DNA of 64,000 bases, taken from NCBI RefSeq assembly GCF_014287475.1, contig NZ_JACOPF010000001.1, positions 1,426,001 to 1,490,000 of the forward strand, written 5' to 3'. This DNA is from Mediterraneibacter hominis. Its GTDB lineage: Bacteria; Bacillota; Clostridia; Lachnospirales; Lachnospiraceae. The notes under the pieces were generated by a model that was given only the letters and a program-made list of their open reading frames with translations, made no database searches and was not told the origin of the DNA. Positions 1 through 7,661 of this stretch are shown in pieces. Position 1 is the first letter of the stretch; every line of letters starts with the position of its first letter. The position numbers were made by a program, and so were the translations under genes.

Positions 1-171
1 CTCCCCGTCTATTTCATACACAAAAATCTCCGCTTCTTTCAGCCCTTCTCGGGTCTTTTCATAGTTTGCGCGCCAATAGTCCTGCGAGATAAACGGATGC
101 GCTTCTATATTCCCATCAAGCCATATCTGTAAAATAGATTCTGTATCCTTTTGCCAGTATTTCCTTACCAT
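1..171 (-). CDS. GNAT family N-acetyltransferase, N-terminal fragment
   Basis: The minus strand opens with an ATG at 171 and encodes 57 residues before leaving the window at base 1. The start MVRKYWQKDTESILQIWL, followed by an IEAHPFIS segment and YW, matches the N-terminus of small GNAT acetyltransferases of the YjaB/PhnO type, where the first strand and helix precede the acetyl-CoA site. The acetyl-CoA loop itself lies outside the window, so substrate cannot be guessed. An AAGGAG motif sits about ten bases upstream of the ATG. The gene follows the S41 protease by 23 bases and is probably co-transcribed with it. The family call rests on a short fragment. Confidence 0.6.
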   Translation of the reverse strand, partial: MVRKYWQKDTESILQIWLDGNIEAHPFISQDYWRANYEKTREGLKEAEIFVYEIDGE

Positions 172-194
172 CTCTCTTGCAGCTCTCCTTGGCT

Positions 195-1412
195 TTATTC
201 TTCTCCACTTAATTCTGTCCGCACTGTTTCCAGCGCTTTTTCAAGCTGATTGTCTGCCTCTGGATTCTCTGCATTCACCTCGTATTCCACCTCAATATCT
301 GGTGTAATTCCAGTTCCATTAATACTTCTTCCACTCGGTGTATAATATTCCGCTATCGTCAGTTTCAAATAGGTTCCGTCCTCCAGGTCGATTAACTGCT
401 GCACTACACCTTTTCCATACGTTGTTGTTCCTACAATGGTTCCAATGCCATAGTCCTGCACTGCACCTGTAAATATTTCAGACGCACTCGCACTGTACTG
501 GTTCACAAGCACTGCTAACGGCTTTGTGAATGTATGCTTCCCGTCACAAGTAATTTTCTCTTCATTTCCGTATTTATCTTTGGTAGACACAATCGTGCCC
601 TCCGGCAGAATCAGCTTCAGCATTTCGGTCACTGTGTCCAGATTTCCTCCTGGATTACTGCGCAAATCAATCACTAGTCCCTGCATTCCCTGCGATTCAA
701 GCCCTTCAAGTGCTGTCTTGAACTGCTCATAGGTCACTTCATCAAATTCGCTTACTGCGATATAGCCTATCTGGCCGTCTTTCATCTCATATTCGACAGT
801 CTGCGCCTCTATCTCATCCCGCACAGCAGTCAGCTTTACCTCTTCTCCATCTCTTTTTACATATAAATCGACCGTTGTACCTTTTTCTCCTTTGATCCAT
901 GAAACAACCTCTGTAAGGCTCTCATCTGCTATCACATGATCATCCACCCGATATAAAACATCATCTGCCCGAAGCCCTGCGTTCGCAGCAGGTGAGTCTT
1001 CGTACACACTCACAATCACAATCTCTTTGCTTGTCATGTTTTGCGTAAGCGTGGCGCCCACGCCGAAAAATTTACCGGATGTCGTTTCCAAAAGCTCTTT
1101 TGTCTCCTGTTCATTATAATATTCCGTATATGGATCTCCCAGGGCCTGTGCATACCCTGAATAAATCCCATCTACCAAAGCATCGCCGTCTATCTCATCA
1201 CTGTAAAGATAATAGGCATCGATCCATTTTCCCAATTGTTCCAGCTTCTGCTCAATCTCTTTACTATCATCTGTAAGAGAGCCTTGTGCATCTCCCTTCT
1301 CCGGCAGCATGCCTGGAATTATCTTCCACGCACCCCAGATACATCCAATCACAAGCAGAGCTGCTGCTGCTCCGGCGAACATTCCTTTTAAAAATCTTCT
1401 ATCCTCTTTCAT
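195..1412 (-). CDS. S41 family C-terminal processing peptidase (CtpA/CtpB type)
   Basis: This 405-residue serine protease has an N-terminal membrane anchor (about residues 10-30), a PDZ domain (about 115-190) and an S41 catalytic domain. The catalytic serine lies in the SASASEI motif at about residue 309 and the lysine in TYGKGVVQQ at about 334, which is the Ser/Lys/Gln arrangement of carboxy-terminal processing proteases. Such enzymes cleave extracytoplasmic proteins, for example the signalling factors of sporulation or cell-wall hydrolases. It lies downstream of ftsE, ftsX and an M23 hydrolase gene on the same strand, a common arrangement in Clostridia that suggests a role at the envelope during division. 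A hairpin at 1490-1525 separates it from the M23 gene, so it may have partly independent expression. Confidence 0.9.
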   Translation of the reverse strand: MKEDRRFLKGMFAGAAAALLVIGCIWGAWKIIPGMLPEKGDAQGSLTDDSKEIEQKLEQLGKWIDAYYLYSDEIDGDALVDGIYSGYAQALGDPYTEYYNEQETKELLETTSGKFFGVGATLTQNMTSKEIVIVSVYEDSPAANAGLRADDVLYRVDDHVIADESLTEVVSWIKGEKGTTVDLYVKRDGEEVKLTAVRDEIEAQTVEYEMKDGQIGYIAVSEFDEVTYEQFKTALEGLESQGMQGLVIDLRSNPGGNLDTVTEMLKLILPEGTIVSTKDKYGNEEKITCDGKHTFTKPLAVLVNQYSASASEIFTGAVQDYGIGTIVGTTTYGKGVVQQLIDLEDGTYLKLTIAEYYTPSGRSINGTGITPDIEVEYEVNAENPEADNQLEKALETVRTELSGEE

Positions 1413-1489
1413 CTTTTCATCCTGCTTTCTTACTATATTTCCTTTTCACTAATACAGGCAATGCTGTCCCAAGCTTCTGTCAGTATATA

Positions 1490-1525
1490 AAGGACAAAGC
1501 AGAGTATTTTCTCTGCTTTGTCCTT
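1490..1525 (-). terminator. Strong hairpin after the M23 hydrolase gene
   Basis: A perfect 15-bp stem (AAGGACAAAGCAGAG and its complement) with a 6-base loop lies 25 bases after the M23 stop codon. On the minus strand it is followed by TTTATAT, a weak U tract. It is probably a partial or full terminator between the M23 gene and the S41 protease gene. Confidence 0.6.
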
Positions 1526-1549
1526 CCCTCATATCTTTCCTTCTGTAAT

Positions 1550-2668
1550 TTACATATATTTATCTGGATTCACTGCCACTCCATTTTCTTCTACCTGGAA
1601 ATGAAGATGCGGCCCTGTTGACTGCCCTGTTGTCCCCACGCAGCCAATCTGCTGTCCTTTTTCCACATACTGCCCCTGTGCAACGCATAAAGAGCTGTGG
1701 TGCATATATTTTGTCGTCAGACCATTTCCATGGTCGATTACCACCCAGTTGCCCGCACTTGAACTATATCCTGCGATTATGACTGTTCCTGCTGCTGCCG
1801 CATATGTAGGTGTCCCTTCCGGTGCCGCATAGTCATGTCCTTTATGTCCGCCGACCTCAAATTCACGAATCTCTCCAAAATAGCTGGACTGATACGTATA
1901 CCCCGGGCATGGATGTGTAAAATATCCATTTCCACTCACTACATTCTCACCCGGCTGTGTCCATGAGCCTCCGCCCTGTGACTGTGAAGCCGCCTGCTCC
2001 TGCTGGATCCTTTTTGCTTCTTCCGCATCCGCGAGCAGTTTTTCCAGTGTTTCCGCATTATCTCCAATCTGCGCGTCTAAATCTGCCAGAAGAACCTCAT
2101 TACTGTCGAGTAATCCTTCTACCTCTGTCTGCTTCGCCGTCAGCTCTGTCTGAAGATCGCTTAATTCGTCATATTCTGTCTGAAGCGTCTGTTCTTTTTC
2201 TTCTACTTCTGCTACAATATCCTGAAAATCTTCTAACTTCTCTCTGTCATAATCAGACATCTTAGACGCATACTCCGCTTTATTTAAAAATTCTCCCAGA
2301 GTCTGGCTCTCCATCATTACTTCAAGAATCTTTGTATCGCCGTTTTCATACATGAACTGAATCCGCTTTTTCATGCTCTGGTACTGCTGGTTTTCGTCTA
2401 CCTTTGCCGCAATCAGATCATTTTCCGCCTCTTCTATTTCACTCTGCTTCTTCGTCATCTTCGATTGCGTCTCATTCATATCCTCGACAATGTCATTCAA
2501 CTGCGTGGTAAGAGAATTTTTCTCTGCCTCCGCCGCGCTTTTCTGTCCTTCTAATTCTTCTGCTTTTTTCTGTGCGTCCTCTATTGTAGTTGCATTTACA
2601 TTCATTACCATCCCGACGCTCATTACAAAAACAAGTACCCCGCTTATTATACTCCTCTTTCGTCCCAT
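1550..2668 (-). CDS. Secreted murein hydrolase with coiled coil and M23 (LytM) domain
   Basis: The 372-residue protein starts with a signal peptide (about 1-26, ending near VNA-TT), continues with a long coiled coil (about 30-225) and a linker, and ends in an M23 metallopeptidase domain. The zinc and catalytic residues are present: GGHKGHDY (His and Asp) and GPHLHF (HxH). The coiled-coil plus LytM architecture is that of EnvC/CwlO-like hydrolases, which are activated by FtsEX across the membrane. The gene starts nine bases after the ftsX stop, which supports a partnership with FtsEX. Unlike E. coli EnvC, whose LytM domain has lost its metal ligands, the ligands are intact here, so it is predicted to be an active endopeptidase. 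Confidence 0.9.
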   Translation of the reverse strand: MGRKRSIISGVLVFVMSVGMVMNVNATTIEDAQKKAEELEGQKSAAEAEKNSLTTQLNDIVEDMNETQSKMTKKQSEIEEAENDLIAAKVDENQQYQSMKKRIQFMYENGDTKILEVMMESQTLGEFLNKAEYASKMSDYDREKLEDFQDIVAEVEEKEQTLQTEYDELSDLQTELTAKQTEVEGLLDSNEVLLADLDAQIGDNAETLEKLLADAEEAKRIQQEQAASQSQGGGSWTQPGENVVSGNGYFTHPCPGYTYQSSYFGEIREFEVGGHKGHDYAAPEGTPTYAAAAGTVIIAGYSSSAGNWVVIDHGNGLTTKYMHHSSLCVAQGQYVEKGQQIGCVGTTGQSTGPHLHFQVEENGVAVNPDKYM

Positions 2669-2677
2669 AGCTGCCTC

Positions 2678-3628
2678 CTATACTTTCAGATGCTTGCGCA
2701 CTGTGAAGAAACTTCCTATAAATCCAATTCCAATACCAAGAACAATTCCTATCGGCAGCAGATATTTATACACATCTGATACCGGAAGAAAACTAATGAT
2801 ATTTTGCAGAATCCTGAACTTCTCCATAATGTACAGTACAGCCTTTTCATACAGCATATAAAGAAGCGCCAATGGAATAATTGCTCCAAAGAGTCCCATA
2901 ATCAATCCTTCGATTACGAACGGCGACCGGACCACAAAATCTTTCGCTCCGATATATTTCATAATTGCGATTTCTTCTTTACGGACTGTGATTCCCATCG
3001 TAACTGTGTTGCTTATCAGGAAGATAGACACACCAAACAAAATCGCGATAATCGCTATAGATACATATCCTACCAGCTTATTTACACTGGTCAGTGTATT
3101 TGCCACCACATCGGATTTGTTTACATCCCTGACGCCGTCCAGGCTCTGCGCAAATTTTACAAGCTCCTGCTGTGTGGAGGCAAGTGACTTGCTTCTTGCC
3201 GTCAGATCTCCTGCGTCCTCCGACGTCTTCATATATACTTCATAGTTATCAGAATCAGCAAGCGGATTGTCATCCTTAAATCCTTCCGCTAATTCTGGTT
3301 TGCCTTTAAAATATTCTTGTTTATAGCTTTCCCATGCTTCATCCGCTGAAACATAGATTACTTCTGACACGTCATCTCTGCCGCGCAGTTCTTCTCCTAT
3401 TTTGTCAATCTGTGCCTGGGTCGCATCCTCATCAAAGAACACAGTGATGGCAACTCCTTCCTCTGCTGTTCTTATAATATACTGAAAATTCAGGATGATT
3501 GAAAAGAACAACCCAAACAAGAAAATACAAGCTGACATCGTCGCAACAGATGCGAGCGAAAACATCTTGTTTCTCCAGATATTCTTAACCCCTTGTTTTC
3601 CAACGTATCCTAATGTACTAATTCTCAT
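2678..3628 (-). CDS. ftsX: Cell division protein FtsX, permease-like
   Basis: The 316-residue membrane protein has the FtsX layout: TM1 near residue 25-45, a large extracellular domain (about 55-165) and three further membrane segments towards the C-terminus. FtsX transmits ATP-driven change from FtsE to an extracellular peptidoglycan hydrolase, here probably the M23 protein encoded next. I place the start at 3628 (MRISTLGYVG), because AAAGGTGGG lies just upstream; an in-frame ATG at 3655 has no ribosome binding site and would overlap ftsE by 38 bases. The chosen start overlaps the ftsE stop by 11 bases, which suggests translational coupling. Confidence 0.92.
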   Translation of the reverse strand: MRISTLGYVGKQGVKNIWRNKMFSLASVATMSACIFLFGLFFSIILNFQYIIRTAEEGVAITVFFDEDATQAQIDKIGEELRGRDDVSEVIYVSADEAWESYKQEYFKGKPELAEGFKDDNPLADSDNYEVYMKTSEDAGDLTARSKSLASTQQELVKFAQSLDGVRDVNKSDVVANTLTSVNKLVGYVSIAIIAILFGVSIFLISNTVTMGITVRKEEIAIMKYIGAKDFVVRSPFVIEGLIMGLFGAIIPLALLYMLYEKAVLYIMEKFRILQNIISFLPVSDVYKYLLPIGIVLGIGIGFIGSFFTVRKHLKV

Positions 3629-4304
3629 CTGTATACCCACCTTTTTGTTCATCACTAACGATTACGCCCTGTTTCATCGTAATAACACGTTCGTTCATCT
3701 CGTTTACGATCTCCTGGTTATGTGTCACGACAAGGACTGTCGTTCCACGCTCATTTGCCTCCTTCAAAAGACTCATAATCTCCCATGAGTTTGTCGGATC
3801 CAGGTTTCCAGTCGGCTCGTCTGCCAACAAAATTGCAGGTTCATTTACAATTGCCCTTGCTATCGCGACACGCTGCTGTTCTCCCCCTGACAGTTCTTTT
3901 GGAAATGACTTGTACTTCTGTGCAAGTCCCACAAGAGATAACGCCGCCGGTACCTTTCTCTTGATAATCCTTGTTGGTGTCTCCGTAACACGCAGTGCAA
4001 AAGCAATATTTTCATAAATATTTCTGTCTTTCAGAAGTCGGAAATCCTGAAAGACAACCCCCAGGCCTCTTCTGTACTTAGCAATGTGACGATGCTTCAT
4101 TCGATTCAGGTTCTGTCCGTTTACAATGATTGTGCCGTCTGTCGGGTTCAACTCCTTCATAATCAGCCGAATCAGCGTGGATTTTCCAGATCCGCTGTCC
4201 CCAACGATAAATACGAACTCTCCCTGTTCGATCTTCACGGATACTCCGTTCAGGGCAGCATTCCCCTTAGAGTATTCCTTCGTTACATTTCTTAATTCAA
4301 TCAT
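3618..4304 (-). CDS. ftsE: Cell division ATP-binding protein FtsE
   Basis: This 228-residue ABC ATPase has Walker A (GDSGSGKST), the signature LSGGEQQR, Walker B (ILLADEPTGNLD) and the switch histidine in VVTHN. It pairs with FtsX in the membrane and controls a cell-wall hydrolase. It begins 26 bases after the CdaR-like regulator stop codon and overlaps ftsX, so regulator, ftsE, ftsX and the M23 gene may be one transcript. FtsE is about this length in most Firmicutes. No defect is visible. Confidence 0.95.
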   Translation of the reverse strand: MIELRNVTKEYSKGNAALNGVSVKIEQGEFVFIVGDSGSGKSTLIRLIMKELNPTDGTIIVNGQNLNRMKHRHIAKYRRGLGVVFQDFRLLKDRNIYENIAFALRVTETPTRIIKRKVPAALSLVGLAQKYKSFPKELSGGEQQRVAIARAIVNEPAILLADEPTGNLDPTNSWEIMSLLKEANERGTTVLVVTHNQEIVNEMNERVITMKQGVIVSDEQKGGYTDEN

Positions 4305-4330
4305 ATGCTCCTCCTAATTATTCATACTCC

Positions 4331-5422
4331 TTAGTACTCCAATGACTCCATATACTTCATGTATTTTACTACCATAAGAGCAATCTTAAATGTAATCGCA
4401 TCTTCAAAAATGCGAAGGTCAAGTCCTGTACTCTTCTGCAGCTTATCTAAACGGTATACAAGAGTATTTCTGTGAATATAAAGCTGTCTGGACGTTTCTG
4501 ATACATTCAGACTATTTTCAAAAAACTTGTTGATAGTCGTCAATGTCTCCTCATCAAAATCGTCCGGAGATTTCCCCTCGAAAATCTCTTTTATAAACAT
4601 CTTACACAGTGGAATCGGAAGTTGATATATCAAGCGCCCAATCCCCAGCGTACTGTAGGCCACAATATCTTTTTCATCAAAGAATATCTTCCCTACATCC
4701 AACGCAAGCTTCGCTTCTTTATAGGATTTAGAAACCTCTTTAATATCGTTTACTACCGTTCCGTATGCTATGTGAATCCGCTCATCGCCTCCCTCTGCTT
4801 TGAGCGTCTCCAGCATATCCCGCGCCATTTTATCCAGTTCCCTGCTGCCATCCTTCTCCGAAAGCTCTTTCACGACGATGATATTTTTTTCATCTACTGC
4901 TGTGATAAAGTCTTTTGACTTCCCGCCCAAAAGATTTCTGACATTGTCAAGCGCTGCGCTGTCTTTTTCATGTGATGTCTCAATAATAAAGATAACACGT
5001 TTTACTTCTGTGTCAATATGTAATTTTTTTGCCCGGTTATAAATATCGACCAGAAGAAGGTTATCCAGCAAAAGATTTTTGATAAAATTATCCTTATCGA
5101 ATCTTTCCTTATACGCTACCAAAAGGCTTTGTATCTGGAATGCCGCAATCTTTCCCACCATGTAAACATCTTCACTCTCTCCGTCCGCCAGGAGTACATA
5201 TTCTAACTGCTGTTCATCAAAAATTTTGAAAAACTGGCACCCCTGGATAACCTGACTGTCCGCAGGAGATTCCACAAATGACAGTACCGCATTTTCAAAT
5301 TTAGGCCCTTCTTCAAATGTAGCGGCAAGTATTTTCCCCTCTGTGTCCAATACACAGAAATCAATTCTGGAAATACCCTTTAATCCTTCAATTGTGCTTT
5401 GAAGTATCTGATTCGAAATCAT
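4331..5422 (-). CDS. CdaR/PucR family transcriptional regulator
   Basis: The 363-residue protein has an N-terminal sensor-like region and a C-terminal PucR-type helix-turn-helix (about residues 300-360), recognisable from LNVSETSRQLYIHRNTL and YRLDKLQ. CdaR/PucR proteins respond to small metabolites such as sugar diacids or purine degradation products, but the effector here cannot be read from sequence. I chose the ATG at 5422 (MISNQILQS) because GGAGGA lies seven bases upstream; a longer reading from 5461 has no such site. It is immediately upstream of ftsE, a recurring neighbour pair in Clostridia whose logic is unknown. Confidence 0.85.
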   Translation of the reverse strand: MISNQILQSTIEGLKGISRIDFCVLDTEGKILAATFEEGPKFENAVLSFVESPADSQVIQGCQFFKIFDEQQLEYVLLADGESEDVYMVGKIAAFQIQSLLVAYKERFDKDNFIKNLLLDNLLLVDIYNRAKKLHIDTEVKRVIFIIETSHEKDSAALDNVRNLLGGKSKDFITAVDEKNIIVVKELSEKDGSRELDKMARDMLETLKAEGGDERIHIAYGTVVNDIKEVSKSYKEAKLALDVGKIFFDEKDIVAYSTLGIGRLIYQLPIPLCKMFIKEIFEGKSPDDFDEETLTTINKFFENSLNVSETSRQLYIHRNTLVYRLDKLQKSTGLDLRIFEDAITFKIALMVVKYMKYMESLEY

Positions 5423-5638
5423 ACTTTTTTCCTCCACTCGTCCACCTAATTCCATGTGCATTTTTCACAAAATCCCTATCCCGCAAAAAACACATGCATA
5501 CATATACAAATACTATATTAAGGCAAAACAGCAAAAAAAGAAAGAGTAAATCTATTATTTTTAGGCATTTCCCAATAATTTTTACAAAAAATTCACATTT
5601 TTACATATATACAAGTTTAACAAAAGCCTGCTTAAAAA

Positions 5639-6313
5639 CTAGTTTTCCTTCTTCTGTCTTTCCACTCTGTAACGGAATAATTTCTTCAAAAAAAATTCTT
5701 TCAGCCTTCCACGCATTTTTTTATCCGTATAATTCTGCATAAGCAGGGTGCCGCACCCCATCCATAATTTCACATTCAGCAATGCTTTCTGTCCGGCTAT
5801 AAATTGTTCCTGCCAGGGGGAGGAGAGTACGGAAACCAGACAGTCTGTCTCTGTCCCGTTGATTTCATTGATTACTTTTTCTTCCTGCCCTGCGTCTTCC
5901 GGCAAAGCAGCACCGCCCGTAATCACAATCCCTCTGTGGTAATGCCGTATCTCTTCTTTCAAGGACTCCAATACTTCTTCACTGTCCGCTAAAAGAAAAA
6001 TTCTTCTTCTATTCTTCTGAAGGTATTTTAAAAACAATTTCAGAAATACCTTGTCATCTGCCTCCCGTATCAAACTCCGATCTTGTACCTCTGCAGCCAC
6101 AAGAATTTCCTGTTCCCCGGGAAGTGCCAGATCCATTTTTCCAATTTTCTCTTTCCACTGTACGTTGTCCTGCTCCTTTAAGAGCATGTCCATTGTCACA
6201 ATTTCTATTGTATGAAGGGATTCCGTCCCCAGATATTCTATGACCCGCTTCATCGCTTCTTTTGCAGTGAAGCTGTGCATATTCACATCAAATATATTGA
6301 TTGTCTCTTTCAT
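5639..6313 (-). CDS. WecG/TagA/CpsF family glycosyltransferase-like protein, possibly catalytically degenerate
   Basis: The 224-residue protein resembles GT26 enzymes that add N-acetylmannosamine (TagA) or related sugars during teichoic acid and exopolysaccharide synthesis. Family features include the INIFDVNMHSFT start, a Rossmann-like middle with IFLLAD and IVITGGA, and PWQEQFIAGQKALL followed by a glycine turn (WMGCG). The usual LPDGxG segment, which holds the proposed catalytic aspartate, reads LPGEQE, and the GAAFD-type motif reads GCGTLL. The fold is therefore convincing but activity is doubtful. The start at 6313 (MKETINIF) is preceded by GGGTGAT; a longer reading to 6433 lacks support. 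It lies 216 bases beyond the CdaR gene start with no clear terminator. Confidence 0.7.
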   Translation of the reverse strand: MKETINIFDVNMHSFTAKEAMKRVIEYLGTESLHTIEIVTMDMLLKEQDNVQWKEKIGKMDLALPGEQEILVAAEVQDRSLIREADDKVFLKLFLKYLQKNRRRIFLLADSEEVLESLKEEIRHYHRGIVITGGAALPEDAGQEEKVINEINGTETDCLVSVLSSPWQEQFIAGQKALLNVKLWMGCGTLLMQNYTDKKMRGRLKEFFLKKLFRYRVERQKKEN

Positions 6314-6430
6314 TCTTATCACCCATGAACTTTCTCCCCAGTCGTAATATTTTAGCAGATATGTATACTTTTGTAAAGACTCCCGCTTTTTTGGTTTTTT
6401 ACTCTGCAATCTGCGCAAATGCAAAAAATC

Positions 6431-6477
6431 CACGGTTTTCGCCGTAACGAAAAATATTTATCAGCAGAAAAACCGTG
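6431..6477 (-). terminator. Intrinsic terminator after the spore protein gene
   Basis: CACGGTTTT (6431-6439) pairs with AAAACCGTG (6469-6477); on the minus strand the stem is followed by GATTTTTTGC. It lies 25 bases after the stop of the small acid-soluble spore protein gene. Confidence 0.75.
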
Positions 6478-6502
6478 AATTTCTCTAAAGACAGACTATG
6501 TT

Positions 6503-6694
6503 CTAAGATTTTACTTCTCTTTTTTTCTTTGTCACAAGCCCTCCGATTCTTCCAGTCTCTTTGGATGTCAAGGAACGCCAGCCATTTGCCAGCACTTTAT
6601 CCAGCAGTCCTAATTCTTCTGCAATCTCATATTTTATCTTCTCTTCTGGTTCCAGGTTTTTCAAATCTATCGGTTTTTCCTTTTTCTTTGCCAT
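6503..6694 (-). CDS. Small, acid-soluble spore protein, alpha/beta type
   Basis: The 63-residue basic protein contains the two conserved SASP segments: KYEIAEELGLLDKV in the first helix and WRSLTSKETGRIGG in the second. Alpha/beta SASPs coat and protect DNA in dormant spores. The lysine-rich start (MAKKKEKPIDL) is typical of the clostridial variant. I chose the ATG at 6694, six bases after AGAAGGA; an upstream in-frame ATG at 6733 would add an unconserved tail overlapping a terminator. It is bracketed by terminators on both sides, so it appears monocistronic, as expected for a sigma-G gene, although I could not identify a sigma-G promoter. Confidence 0.88.
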   Translation of the reverse strand: MAKKKEKPIDLKNLEPEEKIKYEIAEELGLLDKVLANGWRSLTSKETGRIGGLVTKKKREVKS

Positions 6695-6743
6695 GGCAAT
6701 CCTTCTTTCTTCTTTTTGCTGAAGTATTGCCACAAAAATAACA

Positions 6744-6774
6744 GCCCATTCAAAATATTACATTTTGAACGGGC
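6744..6774 (-). terminator. Intrinsic terminator after the PspC gene
   Basis: GCCC plus ATTCAAAAT pairs with ATTTTGAA plus CGGGC, with one G-U pair in RNA and a 5-base loop, and is followed on the minus strand by TGTTATTTTTG. It ends the padR-pspC transcript. Confidence 0.75.
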
Positions 6775-6809
6775 TTTCTCTCTGCACCTTTCCTGCATTT
6801 TCTGTTTTC

Positions 6810-6992
6810 TTATTCCTGTGGTATGACAATGGCCGCAATAATATACGCCAGCACTCCCGAACCAGTACATCCAAAAATCACGAACAGCAGTCTTATCAGC
6901 GTAGGATCTACATTGAAATATTCGCCAATCCCGCCACATACGCCGCAGAGCATTTTATTTGTTCTTGAACGGTATAACTTTTTCGTTCCCAT
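6810..6992 (-). CDS. PspC domain-containing small membrane protein
   Basis: The 60-residue protein is a single PspC domain: LYRSRTNKMLCGVCGGIGEY, then FNVDPTLIRLLFV and one membrane helix ending IAAIVIPQE. PspC proteins take part in phage-shock or envelope-stress signalling. The ribosome binding site GGAGGAATTTAAT lies inside the last codons of the upstream padR gene, whose stop ends at 6994, so the two are translationally coupled. The context suggests PadR controls it, probably in response to envelope stress or a ligand. Confidence 0.9.
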   Translation of the reverse strand: MGTKKLYRSRTNKMLCGVCGGIGEYFNVDPTLIRLLFVIFGCTGSGVLAYIIAAIVIPQE

Positions 6993-6993
6993 A

Positions 6994-7311
6994 TTAAATT
7001 CCTCCTAAAAATATCGCATTGATCTTACTGGAATATATTCCCCACTCCTCTTTATAGATTCCGAGTTTTTCTCTGCCTTTGTCTGTTATCTTATAGTATC
7101 TTCTGTTTCTGCCGTCAAACTGCCTGTCCTCGCTTGTAAGACATCCATCCTTTAAAAGTCTCCGTAAAACCGGATACAGGGTGGACTCTGATACATCCAT
7201 CACATTCCTTACATCCTGTGTAATTTTATATCCGTATGTTCCTTCTGTCTCTCCGGATACAACCGCCAGTACAACGGCATCCAGAAGCGCTGCTCCTGTA
7301 TTAAAAACCAT
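6994..7311 (-). CDS. PadR family transcriptional regulator
   Basis: This 105-residue winged-helix protein has the PadR signatures TYGYKITQDV, STLYPVLRRLLKDG and RRYYKITDKGREKL. It lacks the long C-terminal domain of PadR-s1 proteins and belongs to the short PadR-s2 type, which often pairs with PspC or DUF1700-type membrane genes. The ATG at 7311 (MVFNTGAALL) follows AAAGGAGAGCCGTC; the reading from 7377 is too far from any site. The next gene, pspC, is coupled to its 3' end, so this is likely a self-regulated two-gene unit. Confidence 0.88.
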   Translation of the reverse strand: MVFNTGAALLDAVVLAVVSGETEGTYGYKITQDVRNVMDVSESTLYPVLRRLLKDGCLTSEDRQFDGRNRRYYKITDKGREKLGIYKEEWGIYSSKINAIFLGGI

Positions 7312-7373
7312 GACGGCTCTCCTTTTCCTTACGCCTTTCTTTACAGATATTATGCATCGTATAATATTATATG

Positions 7374-7661
7374 TCAATGTAATTTATAAAAGAATGTGCC
7401 ATCAATAAAATGCATCCCGAAGCATATTCCCTGTACGATACAAAGAATAGGAACGGTAAGAAAAAACTTTGGCTTACGTATTTTATGCCGGAAGAAAAAC
7501 ATTCCTATAAGACTGCCCAGAGCACCTCCGATACAAGCTATAAAAAGCAGCGTCTTCTCTGGAATCCGAAACGCATGTTCCACCGCCCTTTTCTTATCTG
7601 CCCCGTACAGTACAAAGGCAAAAAAATTTACGAGCCCGAGATAAAAAATAACGCCGTTCAT
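7374..7661 (-). CDS. DUF1294 domain-containing membrane protein
   Basis: The 95-residue protein is DUF1294 throughout: a first helix (about 3-20), the cytoplasmic segment YGADKKRAVEHAFRIPE, then helices at about 36-58 and 67-85 separated by FFRHKIRKPKF. The function of the family is unknown; it is also found fused to cold-shock domains. The start codon overlaps the addA stop (ATGA type), so it is the last gene of the addB-addA transcript. Whether it contributes to DNA repair is not known. Confidence 0.85.
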   Translation of the reverse strand: MNGVIFYLGLVNFFAFVLYGADKKRAVEHAFRIPEKTLLFIACIGGALGSLIGMFFFRHKIRKPKFFLTVPILCIVQGICFGMHFIDGTFFYKLH

